Shown piece by piece: positions 24,511 to 34,280 of a stretch of DNA of 64,000 nucleotides. Positions within the stretch are counted from its first letter, which is position 1. Each line of letters opens with the position of its first letter. The DNA lies in assembly GCA_963742535.1 (NCBI GenBank), contig CAVUMC010000002.1, forward strand, positions 1,612,001 through 1,676,000. The letters run 5' to 3'. The notes under the pieces are model-generated. The model was not told the origin of the DNA. It made no database searches and saw only the letters and a list, made by a program, of their open reading frames with translations. The position numbers and the translations under genes were made by a program. The stretch is from VRUE01 sp963742535 (lineage in GTDB: Bacteria > Actinomycetota > Thermoleophilia > Solirubrobacterales > 70-9).

Positions 24511-27500
24511 ATGAGGTGCTCCACCTGTGGGTTGGAAAACGATCGCGCCCAGCGTTACTGCAAGGGATGCGGATCCGCGCTCGGACCGCTCTGCCCGCGC
24601 TGTGGAGCCGGGGTAGGTATTGACGATCGCTTCTGTGGGTCCTGTGGAGGGGAACTGGCCAGCGAGGTCATCGAGGCGCAGACCGAGTCGGTTGAGACTC
24701 TCTCGCCAGAGCGACGGCTTGTTTCGGTTCTGTTCGTCGACTTGGTCGGGTTCACTGCACACTCGGAGCGGCAGGATCCCGAGGATGTTCGCCAGCTCCT
24801 CACGAACTACTTCGATCGATCTCGCTCGCTGATCGAGCAGTTGGGTGGGACCGTCGAGAAGTTCATCGGCGACGCGGTGATGGCGGTCTGGGGGAGCCCC
24901 GTGGCGCGCGAGGACGATGCCGAGCGCGCGGCGCGCGCGGCGCTCGCGGTCGTCCAGGCGGTTGCGACGCTCGGCGAGGAGGTCGGACTTCCGGAGCTCC
25001 AGGCTCGCGCCGGGATCGTCACCGGGCTGGCCGCAGTCGATGTGGGAAGCGAGAGCGAGGGAATGGTCCTAGGCGACACCGTCAACCTCGCTTCGCGCTT
25101 GCAGGGCCTCGCCGTTCCCTCCGGTGTGCTCGTCGATGATGTCACTCGCCGAGCCAGCGAAGCGGCGATCGCCTACGAGGACACTGGCACCCATGCGGTC
25201 AAGGGCCGCGAGCAACCGGTTCGGGCATGGCGTGCGCTGCGCGTCGTTGCCGGCCGTGGCGGCGTCGGCAGGCACGCTGGGCTCGAGGCGCCTTTCACGG
25301 CTCGCGAGCATGAGCTCAAACGGGTGATTTCCACTTGGGAGGCCAGCGCCGACGGGGGCCGGGCGGGCCTTGTCTGCGTCATCGGAGAGGCCGGACTGGG
25401 CAAGTCGCGGTTGCTGTGGGAGTTCGACAAGTACATCGACGGCCTCGATCGCAATGTGCTCTGGCACCAGGGACGCTCGCTCCCCTACGGAGAAAGCGTC
25501 GCCTACTGGGCATTGGCGGAGATGATCCGGATGCGCCTTGGGATAACCGAGGAGGACGCTCCTGAGCCGGCGATGCAGAAGCTGCGGGTCGCGGTGGCCG
25601 AGCACCTGTTGGATGAGCGCGAGCGCCGCTTGGTCGAGAGCAGACTGGCGCACCTTCTTGGTTTCGAGGAGAGAGAGGCTCCCGACCGTGCCGACCTGTT
25701 CTCCGGCTGGAGGCTGTTTCTCGAGCGGCTTGCGACCCGGGATCCGGTGATCCTCGTCTTCGAGGACCTCCAGTGGGCGGACTCGGGCCTACTCGACTTC
25801 ATCGATTACCTGCTCGAGTGGTCATCGGGCTTCCCGATTTTCATCCTTGCCCTGGGGCGGGAATTGACCGAACAGCGACAGCAATGGCCGTCGCTGTCGC
25901 TGGATCCTCTCTCCAGCGAGGCGATGCGGGAGCTTCTCGGCGGCCTCGTGCCCGGGCTGCCCGAGGATCTCTCCGACAGAATCGTCGACCGCGCCGAGGG
26001 TGTCCCGCTCTACGCGGTTGAGACCGTGCGGATGCTCTTGGACCATGGCCTGCTCCGGCAGGAGGGCGCGCGCTACGTAATCACTGGAGAGGTTGAGGAG
26101 CTCGCCATTCCGGAGACTCTCCAGGCTCTGCTCGCCGCGCGGCTCGACGACCTCCGGCCCACGGAGCGCGCCTTGATCCAGGATGCGTCCGTCCTCGGCC
26201 AGTCATTTGCCGCGGCCGGTCTGGCGGCGCTCGGCGGCCGCTCGATCCACGAGGCGGAGGACCTGCTCGGTGGCTTGATCGCGAAGCAGATCGTCGCTTT
26301 CAACGACGACGAGCTCTCGGCGGAGCGTGGGCAGTACGAGTTCTTGCAGGCGCTTCTGCGGAGCGTCGCCTACCAGACGCTCGGGCGTCGCGATCGCAAG
26401 GCTCGCCACCTGGCAGCGGCCCGTTACCTGCAGGCGACCAGGGGAGGCGAGACGGGCGAAATCGCCGAGGTGCTCGCGTCGCACTATCTCAATGCGATCC
26501 TCGCCGATCCCGACGCTCCGGATGTCCCCGAGATCCGCAGGTTGGCCCGGGAGACGCTGGCCGCGGCTGGTCGCCGGGCCGCGTCTCTTGCCCTGGGCGA
26601 GGAGGCGGAAAGGATCTTCGACCAGGCGACCGAGCTGGCCGAGGACGACTCGACTCGGGCCGAGCTGCTCGAGCAGGCGGGCCGGGCGGCGTGGCTTGCC
26701 GGAGATGGCGATGCTGCCTGCGAGCGCCTCAAGGCCGCGATTGAGTTGTTCACCGCCGTCGGCCGCGGTGACGCCGCGGCGCGGGCGACGGCCGGCGTGG
26801 CCGATGTGCTGGCGATGACGGATCGTCTCGACGAGGCATTGCCGGTGGCGGAGCAGGCACACGGCGGGCTGCCGCCTGGGGAAGAGCGTGCTGTCGTTGC
26901 CGCCCAGCTCGCCAAGCTGCGCATGTTCCGGACCGAGCTCCAGGAGGCCATCGACGCGACGGACGAGGCGCTGACGATGGCCGAGCCGGCCCAGGCCTGG
27001 AGCACCGTTGCCGACGCGCTGATTACGCGAGGGACCGTGCGGGCTTGGCAGGGACGCCTCGAGGAGGGGAACGCCTTGCTGGTGCGAGGGCTCGAGCTTG
27101 CGCTGCGCGATGACTTGCCCCACATGGCGATTCGCGCCCACAACAACCTCGGCGCCGTGGCCTGGGGTCGCGATCGCACCCGCGACGCGCTCGATCACTG
27201 CGAGCAGGCGCTCGTGTTGACCCGGGCGCGGGGAGATCGCGTCTGGGAACGGGAGCTGCTCGGCTCGAAGGTGAATTCGCTGGCTGCCCTCGGCCGCTGG
27301 AACGAGGCGCTCGCCCTCGCCGGCACGCTTGGAATAGAGCAAGCGGACGAAGAGGCGGTCTTCTACCTCAGTGACGCCTTGGTCGGAATCGCCCGAATTC
27401 ACACCGCGCGAGCCAACCATGATGCGCTCGAGAAGACGATGGAGCTGATCGCCCTCGGTCTCGCCAGCACCGATGCTCAGATCCACAACAGCTGCGCAAC

Positions 27501-28020
27501 CGCCAAGGCGATCGTCGTACAGGCGCTCGGTAGTCCACAGGAGGCGCTCGAGCTGGCGCAGCCGGTGATCGGCGGTGAGGACCCCGGCTGTCGCAGGTAC
27601 GCCTACGCCGAGGCATGCCTGGCGGCGTGGCAACTGGACATGGAGGAGGATCTCCGTGACCTGATTCGCCACGTTGACGACCTGCCGGCGGGCGACGTGA
27701 TCCCGTCGATGCGTGCCCAGGCCGATCGTTTCACCGCTCTTTTGGCCGTGCGACACGGTGACGACGCGATTGCCACCGAGCGGCTGGAGCGAGCCGCGGA
27801 CGTCTTCCGTCAACTCGGCTATCCGTTCGAGCTCGCACAGGTACTGCTCGAACATGGCGAGACCCTGCTCGGGCAAGGTCATACGCGTGGTGTTGAAGGA
27901 GTGCTTTCCGAAGCGGGCGTTGCCTTCGCGGAATTGCGGGCGGAGCCGTGGCTCGGACGAGTCGCCAAGACGCGTGAGGAGATTCACAGTGGGCCGTCCA
28001 AATATTTTGATCGGAGGTAG
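24511..28020 (+). CDS. Zinc-ribbon / class III nucleotide cyclase / AAA ATPase / TPR protein
   Basis: 1169 aa. Order: double zinc ribbon at 1-49 (four CxxC pairs), class III cyclase at 68-245, AAA_16-type ATPase at about 260-560, then TPR-like helical repeats to the end. The cyclase keeps both metal aspartates (D77, D121), the substrate lysine K117 and the N192/R196 pair, so it should be active. Walker A is 'GEAGLGKS' at 292-299 and Walker B 'VILVFED' at 413-419. No LuxR DNA-binding domain follows. It resembles STAND-like signal proteins common in soil actinobacteria. A protealysin-like protease gene starts 3 bases after the stop. Confidence 0.9.
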   Translation: MRCSTCGLENDRAQRYCKGCGSALGPLCPRCGAGVGIDDRFCGSCGGELASEVIEAQTESVETLSPERRLVSVLFVDLVGFTAHSERQDPEDVRQLLTNYFDRSRSLIEQLGGTVEKFIGDAVMAVWGSPVAREDDAERAARAALAVVQAVATLGEEVGLPELQARAGIVTGLAAVDVGSESEGMVLGDTVNLASRLQGLAVPSGVLVDDVTRRASEAAIAYEDTGTHAVKGREQPVRAWRALRVVAGRGGVGRHAGLEAPFTAREHELKRVISTWEASADGGRAGLVCVIGEAGLGKSRLLWEFDKYIDGLDRNVLWHQGRSLPYGESVAYWALAEMIRMRLGITEEDAPEPAMQKLRVAVAEHLLDERERRLVESRLAHLLGFEEREAPDRADLFSGWRLFLERLATRDPVILVFEDLQWADSGLLDFIDYLLEWSSGFPIFILALGRELTEQRQQWPSLSLDPLSSEAMRELLGGLVPGLPEDLSDRIVDRAEGVPLYAVETVRMLLDHGLLRQEGARYVITGEVEELAIPETLQALLAARLDDLRPTERALIQDASVLGQSFAAAGLAALGGRSIHEAEDLLGGLIAKQIVAFNDDELSAERGQYEFLQALLRSVAYQTLGRRDRKARHLAAARYLQATRGGETGEIAEVLASHYLNAILADPDAPDVPEIRRLARETLAAAGRRAASLALGEEAERIFDQATELAEDDSTRAELLEQAGRAAWLAGDGDAACERLKAAIELFTAVGRGDAAARATAGVADVLAMTDRLDEALPVAEQAHGGLPPGEERAVVAAQLAKLRMFRTELQEAIDATDEALTMAEPAQAWSTVADALITRGTVRAWQGRLEEGNALLVRGLELALRDDLPHMAIRAHNNLGAVAWGRDRTRDALDHCEQALVLTRARGDRVWERELLGSKVNSLAALGRWNEALALAGTLGIEQADEEAVFYLSDALVGIARIHTARANHDALEKTMELIALGLASTDAQIHNSCATAKAIVVQALGSPQEALELAQPVIGGEDPGCRRYAYAEACLAAWQLDMEEDLRDLIRHVDDLPAGDVIPSMRAQADRFTALLAVRHGDDAIATERLERAADVFRQLGYPFELAQVLLEHGETLLGQGHTRGVEGVLSEAGVAFAELRAEPWLGRVAKTREEIHSGPSKYFDRR

Positions 28021-28023
28021 CAA

Positions 28024-29082
28024 ATGCCGTGTTGTTTCATCGCCCCACCCGACCTCCTGAGTCGGATGGTCGAGTCCGAAAATCCCGACAAGCGCGAGGC
28101 CGCTCTCCGAACACTTGCCGCCTCAGCCTCGGTTCGATCCCGCCGCACCCTGGTCACTCAGGTCATGTCCAAGCTGGACGTCGACATTGGCGCGCTGCGG
28201 GTCAGGCCGCGGGGTGACAAGGGTCGAACGGTGTACGACGCCGAACACAACGGGAACACCACCCTTCCGGGTAAAAAAGTGCGCAGTGAGGAATCTCCGG
28301 CGTCAGGCGACGATGCGGTTAACGATGCGTATGACGGGGCCGATCAGGTCTGTGACTTCTACAGCGAGGTCTTTGGTCGCGACAGCATCGACGGCAAAGG
28401 GACGGACCTGGTCTCCACGGTCCACTACGGAGTTGGATTCGACAATGCTTTCTGGGACGGCCAGCAGATGGTCTATGGAGACGGAAGCGGCCATCTCTTC
28501 GTCGTCGGGGCATTGACCTGCGCAATCGACGTGATCGGGCACGAGTGCGCCCATGGTGTGACCCAGCACACCGCCGATCTCAAATACGGTGGCGAGTCGG
28601 GTGCCCTCAACGAGTCGATCTCCGACGTATTCGGCTCGCTGGTGAAGCAGTACAAGCTCGGCCAGAGTGCCGAGGAGGCGGATTGGCTGATCGGTGAGGG
28701 GTCGCTGGTTCCTCAGATGGGCCGGGCCCTGCGTTCCATGCGTGATCCCGGCACCGCTTTCAAAGGGGATCCGCAGCCGGGCCACATGGATCACTACGTG
28801 CACCTTCCCAACGACAACGATCCGCGCAACGACAACGGCGGGGTTCACATCAATTCCGGCATCCCCAATCGCGCCTTCTACCTGGCCGCGACCGGGATCG
28901 GCGGACAAGCGTGGGAGAAGGCGGGACGCATCTGGTACGCGGCTCTGACCGAACGGCTGCAGTCGGATTCTGGCTTCGCCGCGGCTGCCGAGGCCACGGT
29001 CGAGATCGCCGGTGAGCTGTTCAAGGGCGGAGGTGAGCAAAAAGTCGTGGAGGAGGCTTGGCGGCAGGTCGGAGTGGGATGA
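28024..29082 (+). CDS. Protealysin-like M4 metallopeptidase
   Basis: 352 aa with no signal peptide. The N-terminus 'CCFIAPPDLLSRMVES' carries the short PPxxL-type propeptide motif of protealysin-like M4 enzymes. Zinc ligands are H173 and H177 in 'IGHECAHGVTQHT' with catalytic E174, and E197 in 'GALNESISDVFGSL'; the catalytic His lies in 'NGGVHINSGIPN'. A GGAGG site sits inside the end of the upstream cyclase gene, 3 bases away, so both are one operon. The protein inhibitor (emfourin) often encoded beside protealysins is not present here. Probably acts inside the cell or leaves by an unconventional route. Confidence 0.9.
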   Translation: MPCCFIAPPDLLSRMVESENPDKREAALRTLAASASVRSRRTLVTQVMSKLDVDIGALRVRPRGDKGRTVYDAEHNGNTTLPGKKVRSEESPASGDDAVNDAYDGADQVCDFYSEVFGRDSIDGKGTDLVSTVHYGVGFDNAFWDGQQMVYGDGSGHLFVVGALTCAIDVIGHECAHGVTQHTADLKYGGESGALNESISDVFGSLVKQYKLGQSAEEADWLIGEGSLVPQMGRALRSMRDPGTAFKGDPQPGHMDHYVHLPNDNDPRNDNGGVHINSGIPNRAFYLAATGIGGQAWEKAGRIWYAALTERLQSDSGFAAAAEATVEIAGELFKGGGEQKVVEEAWRQVGVG

Positions 29083-29116
29083 GTCCGCGGACCCGCCGCC
29101 GGGTAGCGTGCCGTTG

Positions 29117-29983
29117 GTGCGCATCGCCACCTGGAACGTCAACTCGGTCAAGCAGCGGTCGCCGCGTCTGTTGCCCTGGTTGGACGAACGGCGCCCTGAT
29201 GTCGTCTGCTTGCAGGAGACGAAGCTGGCGGACGATGCCTTCGAAGAACTGCTCCGGGGTGAGCTGACGAGCCGCGGCTATGAGATCGCCGTGCATGGCG
29301 AGGCGAGCTGGAACGGCGTTGCGATCCTCTCGCGCGTGGGCCTGGAGGACATCACGCCGGGTCTCGCGGACGGGCCAGGATTTCCGCATCAAGAGGCGCG
29401 AGCGGTGGCGGCCACCTGCGGCGGGATCCGGGTGCTGTCGGTCTACGTGCCGAACGGGCGCGAGCCGGGCTCGGAGCACTACGAGTACAAGCTCGCCTGG
29501 CTGGCGGCGCTGCGCGACGTGGTGGCGGCGGGTCCCGAGACGACGGTCGTTTGCGGTGACGTCAACATCGCCCCGGCAGATGAGGACGTGTTCGATCCGG
29601 AGGCCTACGCCGGCCAGACGCATGTGACGGCACCCGAGCGCGCGGCGCTGGTGGAGCTCCAGGCGCTCGGCCTGCACGACGTTGTCCGCGACCGCTGGCC
29701 GAACGAGCGAGTTTTCACCTACTGGGATTACCGGGCCGGGATGTTCCACCGCGACCTGGGGATGCGAATCGACCTGGTCCTGGCCGACGACCAGGTCGCC
29801 GAGCGCGTGCGCGCCGCCTGGGTCGACCGTCAAGCGCGTAAGGGCAAGGGCCCAAGCGACCACGCTCCGGTCATCGTCGATCTCGACGAGGCTCCCGATG
29901 GAGACATCGGCCCAGTCGTGCCGCCTCCCTCAGCTCCGGTTACAACTCGCGGCACGGTGAAGCTGCCGCAATCGCCCAGCTAG
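29117..29983 (+). CDS. xth: Exodeoxyribonuclease III
   Basis: 288 aa from the GTG at 29117, which gives the family opening 'RIATWNVNSVKQR'; the frame is open upstream into the protease gene. AP-endonuclease/3'-exonuclease of base-excision repair. Catalytic residues: 'DVVCLQETKL' (metal Glu), 'VCGDVNIAP' (Asp and Asn), 'DLGMRIDLVLA' (Asp) and 'KGPSDHAPVIVDL' (Asp-His pair). A 35-aa Pro/Ala-rich C-terminal extension is unusual. Stop overlaps that of the convergent gadB by 4 bases. Confidence 0.95.
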   Translation: MRIATWNVNSVKQRSPRLLPWLDERRPDVVCLQETKLADDAFEELLRGELTSRGYEIAVHGEASWNGVAILSRVGLEDITPGLADGPGFPHQEARAVAATCGGIRVLSVYVPNGREPGSEHYEYKLAWLAALRDVVAAGPETTVVCGDVNIAPADEDVFDPEAYAGQTHVTAPERAALVELQALGLHDVVRDRWPNERVFTYWDYRAGMFHRDLGMRIDLVLADDQVAERVRAAWVDRQARKGKGPSDHAPVIVDLDEAPDGDIGPVVPPPSAPVTTRGTVKLPQSPS

Positions 29984-31353
29984 TAGCCCGGGCTCGCTTT
30001 CATCTGCCCGCGCTCGCTCGGGTGAGTGCCGCCCTTGAGGTCGAGCGTGTCGCAGGCGGTCTGCAGGTCGCCCGCCAGGCGATCAACCTGCTCGCGGCTG
30101 AGCGTCTGCTTGACCAGGGCTCGCAGCACTTTCACCTCTTCGGCGTTTGGCGGCATCGTGTAGGCGGGAAGCATCCAGCCGCGCTCGGCCGAGAGCTGCC
30201 AGGAGACATCGAACTCGTCGTAGTCCTTGCCCTCGACCAACTTGAAGGCGACCAGCGGCAGCTGCTCCTTGTCGGCGCCGATCAGCTCGAAGTTGCCGCT
30301 CTCTTCGAGTTTCTCCGCCAGCGCCTTAGCGTTCGTCTGCATCGCTTTCATCACGTAGGTGTAGCCCTTGCGACCGAGGCGGACGAAGTTGTAGTACTGC
30401 GCCAGCACCATCGAGGCCCCGGTCGAGAAGTTGAGGGTGAAGGTGGCATCGGTTTTGCCCAGGTAGTTCTCGTAGAAGACGAGGTCCTCGGCGAGGTCGG
30501 TCTTCTCGCGGAAGACGAGCCAGCCGATCCCTGGGTAGACGAGGCCGAACTTGTGGCCGGAGACGTTGATCGAGCGAACCTGCTCGAGCCGGAAATCCCA
30601 CTCCGAGTCCGGGTAGAGAAAGGGCCAAACGAAGCCGCCGGAGGCGCCGTCGATGTGGAGCGGCACGTCGAGGCCTTTGTCGCCCTTGAGCTCGACCAGC
30701 AGCTTGTTGATGCCGACGATGTCGTCGGCGTGACCGGTGAAGGTGGTGCCGAGGACCGCGGCGACCCCGATCGTGTTCTCGTCGATGTGGGGCTCAACGT
30801 CCTCCGGGCCGATCGTGTACTTGCCGTTCTGCAGCGGCACGATCCGCGGTTCGACGTCGAAGTAGCGGCAGAACTTCTCCCAGACGACGTGGACGTCGCC
30901 GCCGAAGACGAGGTTCGGCTTGTCGGTCGCCTTCGATTCCTTCTCCCGCTGCTGCTTCCACTTCCACTTCAGCGAGAGGGCACCGAGCATGATCGCCTCC
31001 GAGGAGCCCTGGGTACGGCAGCCGGTGGTCTCACCGGGCGCGTTGAAGAGGTCGGCGAGCATGCGGATGCAGCGCTGCTCGATCTCGGCCGAGATCGGAT
31101 ACTCCGCATGGTCGATGAAGTTCCGATAGAGGTTTTCGGAGATCAGCCGCTGCGCCTCCGGCTCCATCCAAGTGGTGACGAAGGTCGCCAGGTTGCGCCA
31201 AGGATCGCCCTCGAGGACCATTTCCTCGTCGACCAGGCGCATCGCGTCGAGTGCCGACATCCCGTCTTCGGGGAAGGGCCCGTCGGGCGCATCTTCCGTG
31301 AGGAAGCGGCTGCCGTAGAGCATTGCCTCCTCGTCGGGCGTCGGTTTGCTCAC
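29980..31353 (-). CDS. gadB: Glutamate decarboxylase
   Basis: 457 aa, normal for the family. Converts glutamate to GABA with uptake of a proton, in the cytoplasm. The PLP lysine lies in 'SINVSGHKFGLVYPGIGW'; PLP-phosphate and ring contacts are in 'TQGSSEAIMLGAL' and 'PLHIDGASGGFVWPF'. The C-terminus 'RGQMKASPGY' lacks the extra His-Lys region used by E. coli GadB for pH gating. No dedicated glutamate/GABA antiporter lies beside it; a broken glutaminase gene that would have supplied glutamate is 1 kb away. Confidence 0.95.
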   Translation of the reverse strand: MSKPTPDEEAMLYGSRFLTEDAPDGPFPEDGMSALDAMRLVDEEMVLEGDPWRNLATFVTTWMEPEAQRLISENLYRNFIDHAEYPISAEIEQRCIRMLADLFNAPGETTGCRTQGSSEAIMLGALSLKWKWKQQREKESKATDKPNLVFGGDVHVVWEKFCRYFDVEPRIVPLQNGKYTIGPEDVEPHIDENTIGVAAVLGTTFTGHADDIVGINKLLVELKGDKGLDVPLHIDGASGGFVWPFLYPDSEWDFRLEQVRSINVSGHKFGLVYPGIGWLVFREKTDLAEDLVFYENYLGKTDATFTLNFSTGASMVLAQYYNFVRLGRKGYTYVMKAMQTNAKALAEKLEESGNFELIGADKEQLPLVAFKLVEGKDYDEFDVSWQLSAERGWMLPAYTMPPNAEEVKVLRALVKQTLSREQVDRLAGDLQTACDTLDLKGGTHPSERGQMKASPGY

Positions 31354-31484
31354 GGCGCCAGCCTAGACGACCCGGCCCTGCGCGGCGACGCTGCCTACGC
31401 CGGGCGTCCCTGCGCATGGCTCAAGGTGTCGGTGGTCGGGGTCGAGAAGACCTCGAGCCCAGCCCGCGTCCGATCGGAGTCACG

Positions 31485-32270
31485 ATGAAGTCAGTTCGCC
31501 GACACCTCAGCTATGCCAACGTGATCTCGACGATCTGCCTCTTTGTCCTGCTCGGCGGGGGCGCCTACGCGGCCGCACGGCTGCCGGCCAAGAGCGTCGG
31601 CACGGCGCAGCTGAAGGCGGGCGCAGTGACCGGCGCCAAGATCAAGGATGGGACGATTACCGGGGCGAAGGTGAACAGCACGACGCTCGGGCCCGTACCG
31701 ACGGCGGCCAATGCCGACCACTCGACCAGCGCTGGACACGCGTCAACCGCCGATCAGGCAACCAGCGCAGACAGTGCGACCCGGGCCCAAAACGCCGACA
31801 AAGCCGCTTTCGCGACCAAAGCAGACCTGGCGGTCAACGCCGAATTGCTCGGCGGCAGTCCCGCCAGCAGCTTCGTCAGCAACGGCCAGATCGGCTACAT
31901 CGACCGAACCTTCTCCGGCTGCACCCTCTTCGTCTCCTGCGTCGACGACGTCCTCACGATCGCCGGGGTCACCGTGCGTGCCACCTGCGAGTACAACGGC
32001 GGCATCAACGCCATGGTCCTGCGGGTGATCGGCGCCGCGCGGACCGGCTACGGCTTCACCACCAACACCAACGAAGCTCGCCGCGGGCAGTTCGAAGGCG
32101 ACGGCAACGTCATTGCGGCTGTTTCGACCGGAACTGAAGTGGGTGCGACCGGAACGATCGTGGCCCGAACTCCCGCCAGGATTATCAGCTTGAGCTTCGA
32201 CGCCAGCTCGCAGATACCGACGCCCGGCTCGGGCTCCTGCGCTGTGTTCGCCACCGCGCTGGCGGTCTGA
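31485..32270 (+). CDS. Secreted or surface protein with Ala/Asp repeats
   Basis: 261 aa from ATG 31485. The N-terminal signal or anchor is 'YANVISTICLFVLLGGGAYAA', an opening seen repeatedly in Thermoleophilia surface proteins. Residues 35-120 are low complexity with 'AVTGAKIKDGTITGAKV' and a run of 'ADQATSADSATRAQNADKAA' type heptad-like repeats, then 'NAELLGGSPASSF', like trimeric fibre segments of phage tails and adhesins. The C-terminal 140 aa form a beta-rich domain containing three cysteines. Surface location is inferred; function is unknown. Confidence 0.7.
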   Translation: MKSVRRHLSYANVISTICLFVLLGGGAYAAARLPAKSVGTAQLKAGAVTGAKIKDGTITGAKVNSTTLGPVPTAANADHSTSAGHASTADQATSADSATRAQNADKAAFATKADLAVNAELLGGSPASSFVSNGQIGYIDRTFSGCTLFVSCVDDVLTIAGVTVRATCEYNGGINAMVLRVIGAARTGYGFTTNTNEARRGQFEGDGNVIAAVSTGTEVGATGTIVARTPARIISLSFDASSQIPTPGSGSCAVFATALAV

Positions 32271-32357
32271 CGGCCACTGCCACCCAGACCGACCATCAGT
32301 TGCCTTCGGTGGGGCAGTCGCCGCTCTTCGGCAGGCGACTCCGGCTAGCGTTGGGCG

Positions 32358-34174
32358 ATGGCCGCGACCCCGATCGACGCCTACCTCGAGCGCCTGCACG
32401 AGCGCTGGCGCGGTGAGCGCTCCGGTGCCGTCGCCGACTACATCCCGCCGCTGGCGCTGGCCGACCCCGACTGGTTCGGGATCGCCGTCGCGACCACCGA
32501 CGGGCACTGCTACGAGGTCGGCGAGTCGCGGCGGGCGTTCACGATCCAGTCGATCTCGAAGCCCTTCACCTACGGCATCGCCCTGCAGGAGCACGGCTTC
32601 GCCGCGGTCGACGCGAAGGTCGGGGTGGAGCCGAGCGGCGATGCCTTCAACTCGATCAGCCTGGCTCCCGACACGGGCCGGCCGCTGAACCCGATGATCA
32701 ACGCCGGCGCGATCACCTCGACCTCGCTGGTGCCGGGCGCCGACGCCGAGGAGCGGGAGCGGCGGGTCGTCGAGGCCTACGGCCGCTTCGCCGGGCGGCC
32801 GCTGGCGGTCGACGACCGCGGTCTATGAGTCCGAGCGCGACACCGGCCACCGCAACCGCGCGATCGGCCACATGCTGCGCGGTTTCGACATCCTCGAGCG
32901 AGGATCCGGAGCTGGCGCTCGACCTCTACTTCCGCCAGTGCTCGGTCGCGGTCGACTGCCGTGACCTCAGCCTGATGGCGGCGACGCTGGCCAACGGCGG
33001 CGTCAATCCGCTGAGCGGCGAGCGCGCGCTCGGGCGCGAGTACGTCGACCGGGTGCTCAGCGTGATGACGACCTGCGGCATGTACGACTCGGCGGGCGAG
33101 TGGGTGGTCGACGTCGGCATGCCGGCCAAGAGCGGCGTCGCCGGCGGCGTTCTCGCGGTGCTGCCGGGCCAGCTCGGGATCGCGGTCTTCTCGCCGCCGC
33201 TCGACCCGCACGGCAACAGCGTCCGCGGGGTCGAGGTCTGTCGGCAGATCTCCGACCGACCTCGACCTCAACCTGCTCCACGTCGCCCGCTCCTCGCGCT
33301 CGGCGGTGCGCCGCAGCTACAGCGTCGCCGACGTTCCCTCGCGCCGCCGCCGCCCGCCCGAGCAGTCCGCGGTGCTTGATCGCAGGCGGGCTCGCGCTGC
33401 ATCGTCCACGTCCTCCATGGCGACCTGGTCTTCGCGGCGATGGAGAGCGTCGTCCGCGGGGTCGTCGAGCAGCGCGGGGAGATCGAGGCCGTGGTCATCG
33501 ATCTGACCGAGGTCACCGAGATCGACCTCGCCGCCAACCGGCTCCTGGCCGGGCTGGCGCGCTGGATGGAGGAAGAGGGCCGGGCGCTGGTCTTCGTCGC
33601 CCCGCCGCACAGCCACGTGCTGGCCGAGCTGCCGGAGGACGGCGCCCGCGTCTTCCCCGACCGCGACGCGGCGACCGAGTGGTGCGAGGAGCGGCTGCTC
33701 GCCGCCGAGGGCACCCCGACCGTCGCCGGCGGCCCGGTGCCGCTCGCCGAGCATCGACTCACTGCCGGCTTCGATCCGCCGATGCTCGCCGCCTTCGCGG
33801 AGCTGCTCAGCCCCCGGCCCTTCGCGGCCGGCGAGACGATCTTCGCCAGGGGCGATGACGCCGACGCGGCCTTCCTCCTGCTCGCCGGCGAGGTGACGGT
33901 CGAGGTCGACATCGAGGACGGCAAGCGCCGCCTGGCGACCCTGACCCCGGGACTGGCCTTCGGCGAGGTCGCCCTCGCCGACGTCCCGCTCCGCCCGGTC
34001 AGCGTTCGCGGCGAGAGCGACGGCGAATGCCTGGCCCTCTCGGTCACCGACTTCGAGCGCCTGGCCGCCCACCACCCCGACCTGCAGGCGGCGCTGATGC
34101 GCAACCTGCTGGCCAGCTTCTACGAAACGATCGGCCGAATGAGCCGCGAGGTCGGCGTCCACTTCGACGGCTGA
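32358..34174 (+). pseudogene. glsA: Glutaminase-STAS-cyclic-nucleotide-binding protein, broken by four frame changes
   Basis: Glutaminase A residues are clear: 'SISKPFTYGIALQ' with the active-site Ser-x-x-Lys, 'NPMINAGAITS', then 'VYESERDTGHRNRAIGHMLR', 'VNPLSGERALGREYVDRVLSVMTTCGMYD' (in parts) and 'SGVAGGVLAVLPGQLGI'. A STAS domain (from about 33389) and a cNMP-binding domain ('GETIFARGDDADAAFLLLAGEV', in parts) follow, ending at 34174. The reading frame changes at about 32815, 32900, 33254 and 33385; the first three are each a single extra base. Coding character persists across every break, so inactivation is very recent or the sequence has local errors. The STAS-cNMP part alone could be expressed from 33440. 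Confidence 0.8.
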
Positions 34175-34280
34175 GCGCGGGCCGGCACCCTGGAACATGC
34201 TCCGAAACTGCTGTTGCTGACCGCTGGTCGACAAGCTTGGTACGGTTATCGACCGATGGTCAACAAACTCCGGAGGAACG

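Noticed and set aside
26203..28023. 606-codon minus-strand frame opposite the cyclase-AAA-TPR gene
   Set aside because: No recognisable fold; the plus-strand TPR region is coherent.
29083..29116. An emfourin-type inhibitor gene after the protealysin-like peptidase
   Set aside because: Only about 34 bases separate it from exonuclease III, and no ORF of the right size exists on either side.
30022..31488. 488-codon plus-strand frame opposite gadB
   Set aside because: Antisense to a complete glutamate decarboxylase; no ribosome site or domain.
32810..33390. Programmed frameshifting in the glutaminase gene
   Set aside because: Four separate shifts without slippery sequences or downstream structures are not compatible with programmed recoding.
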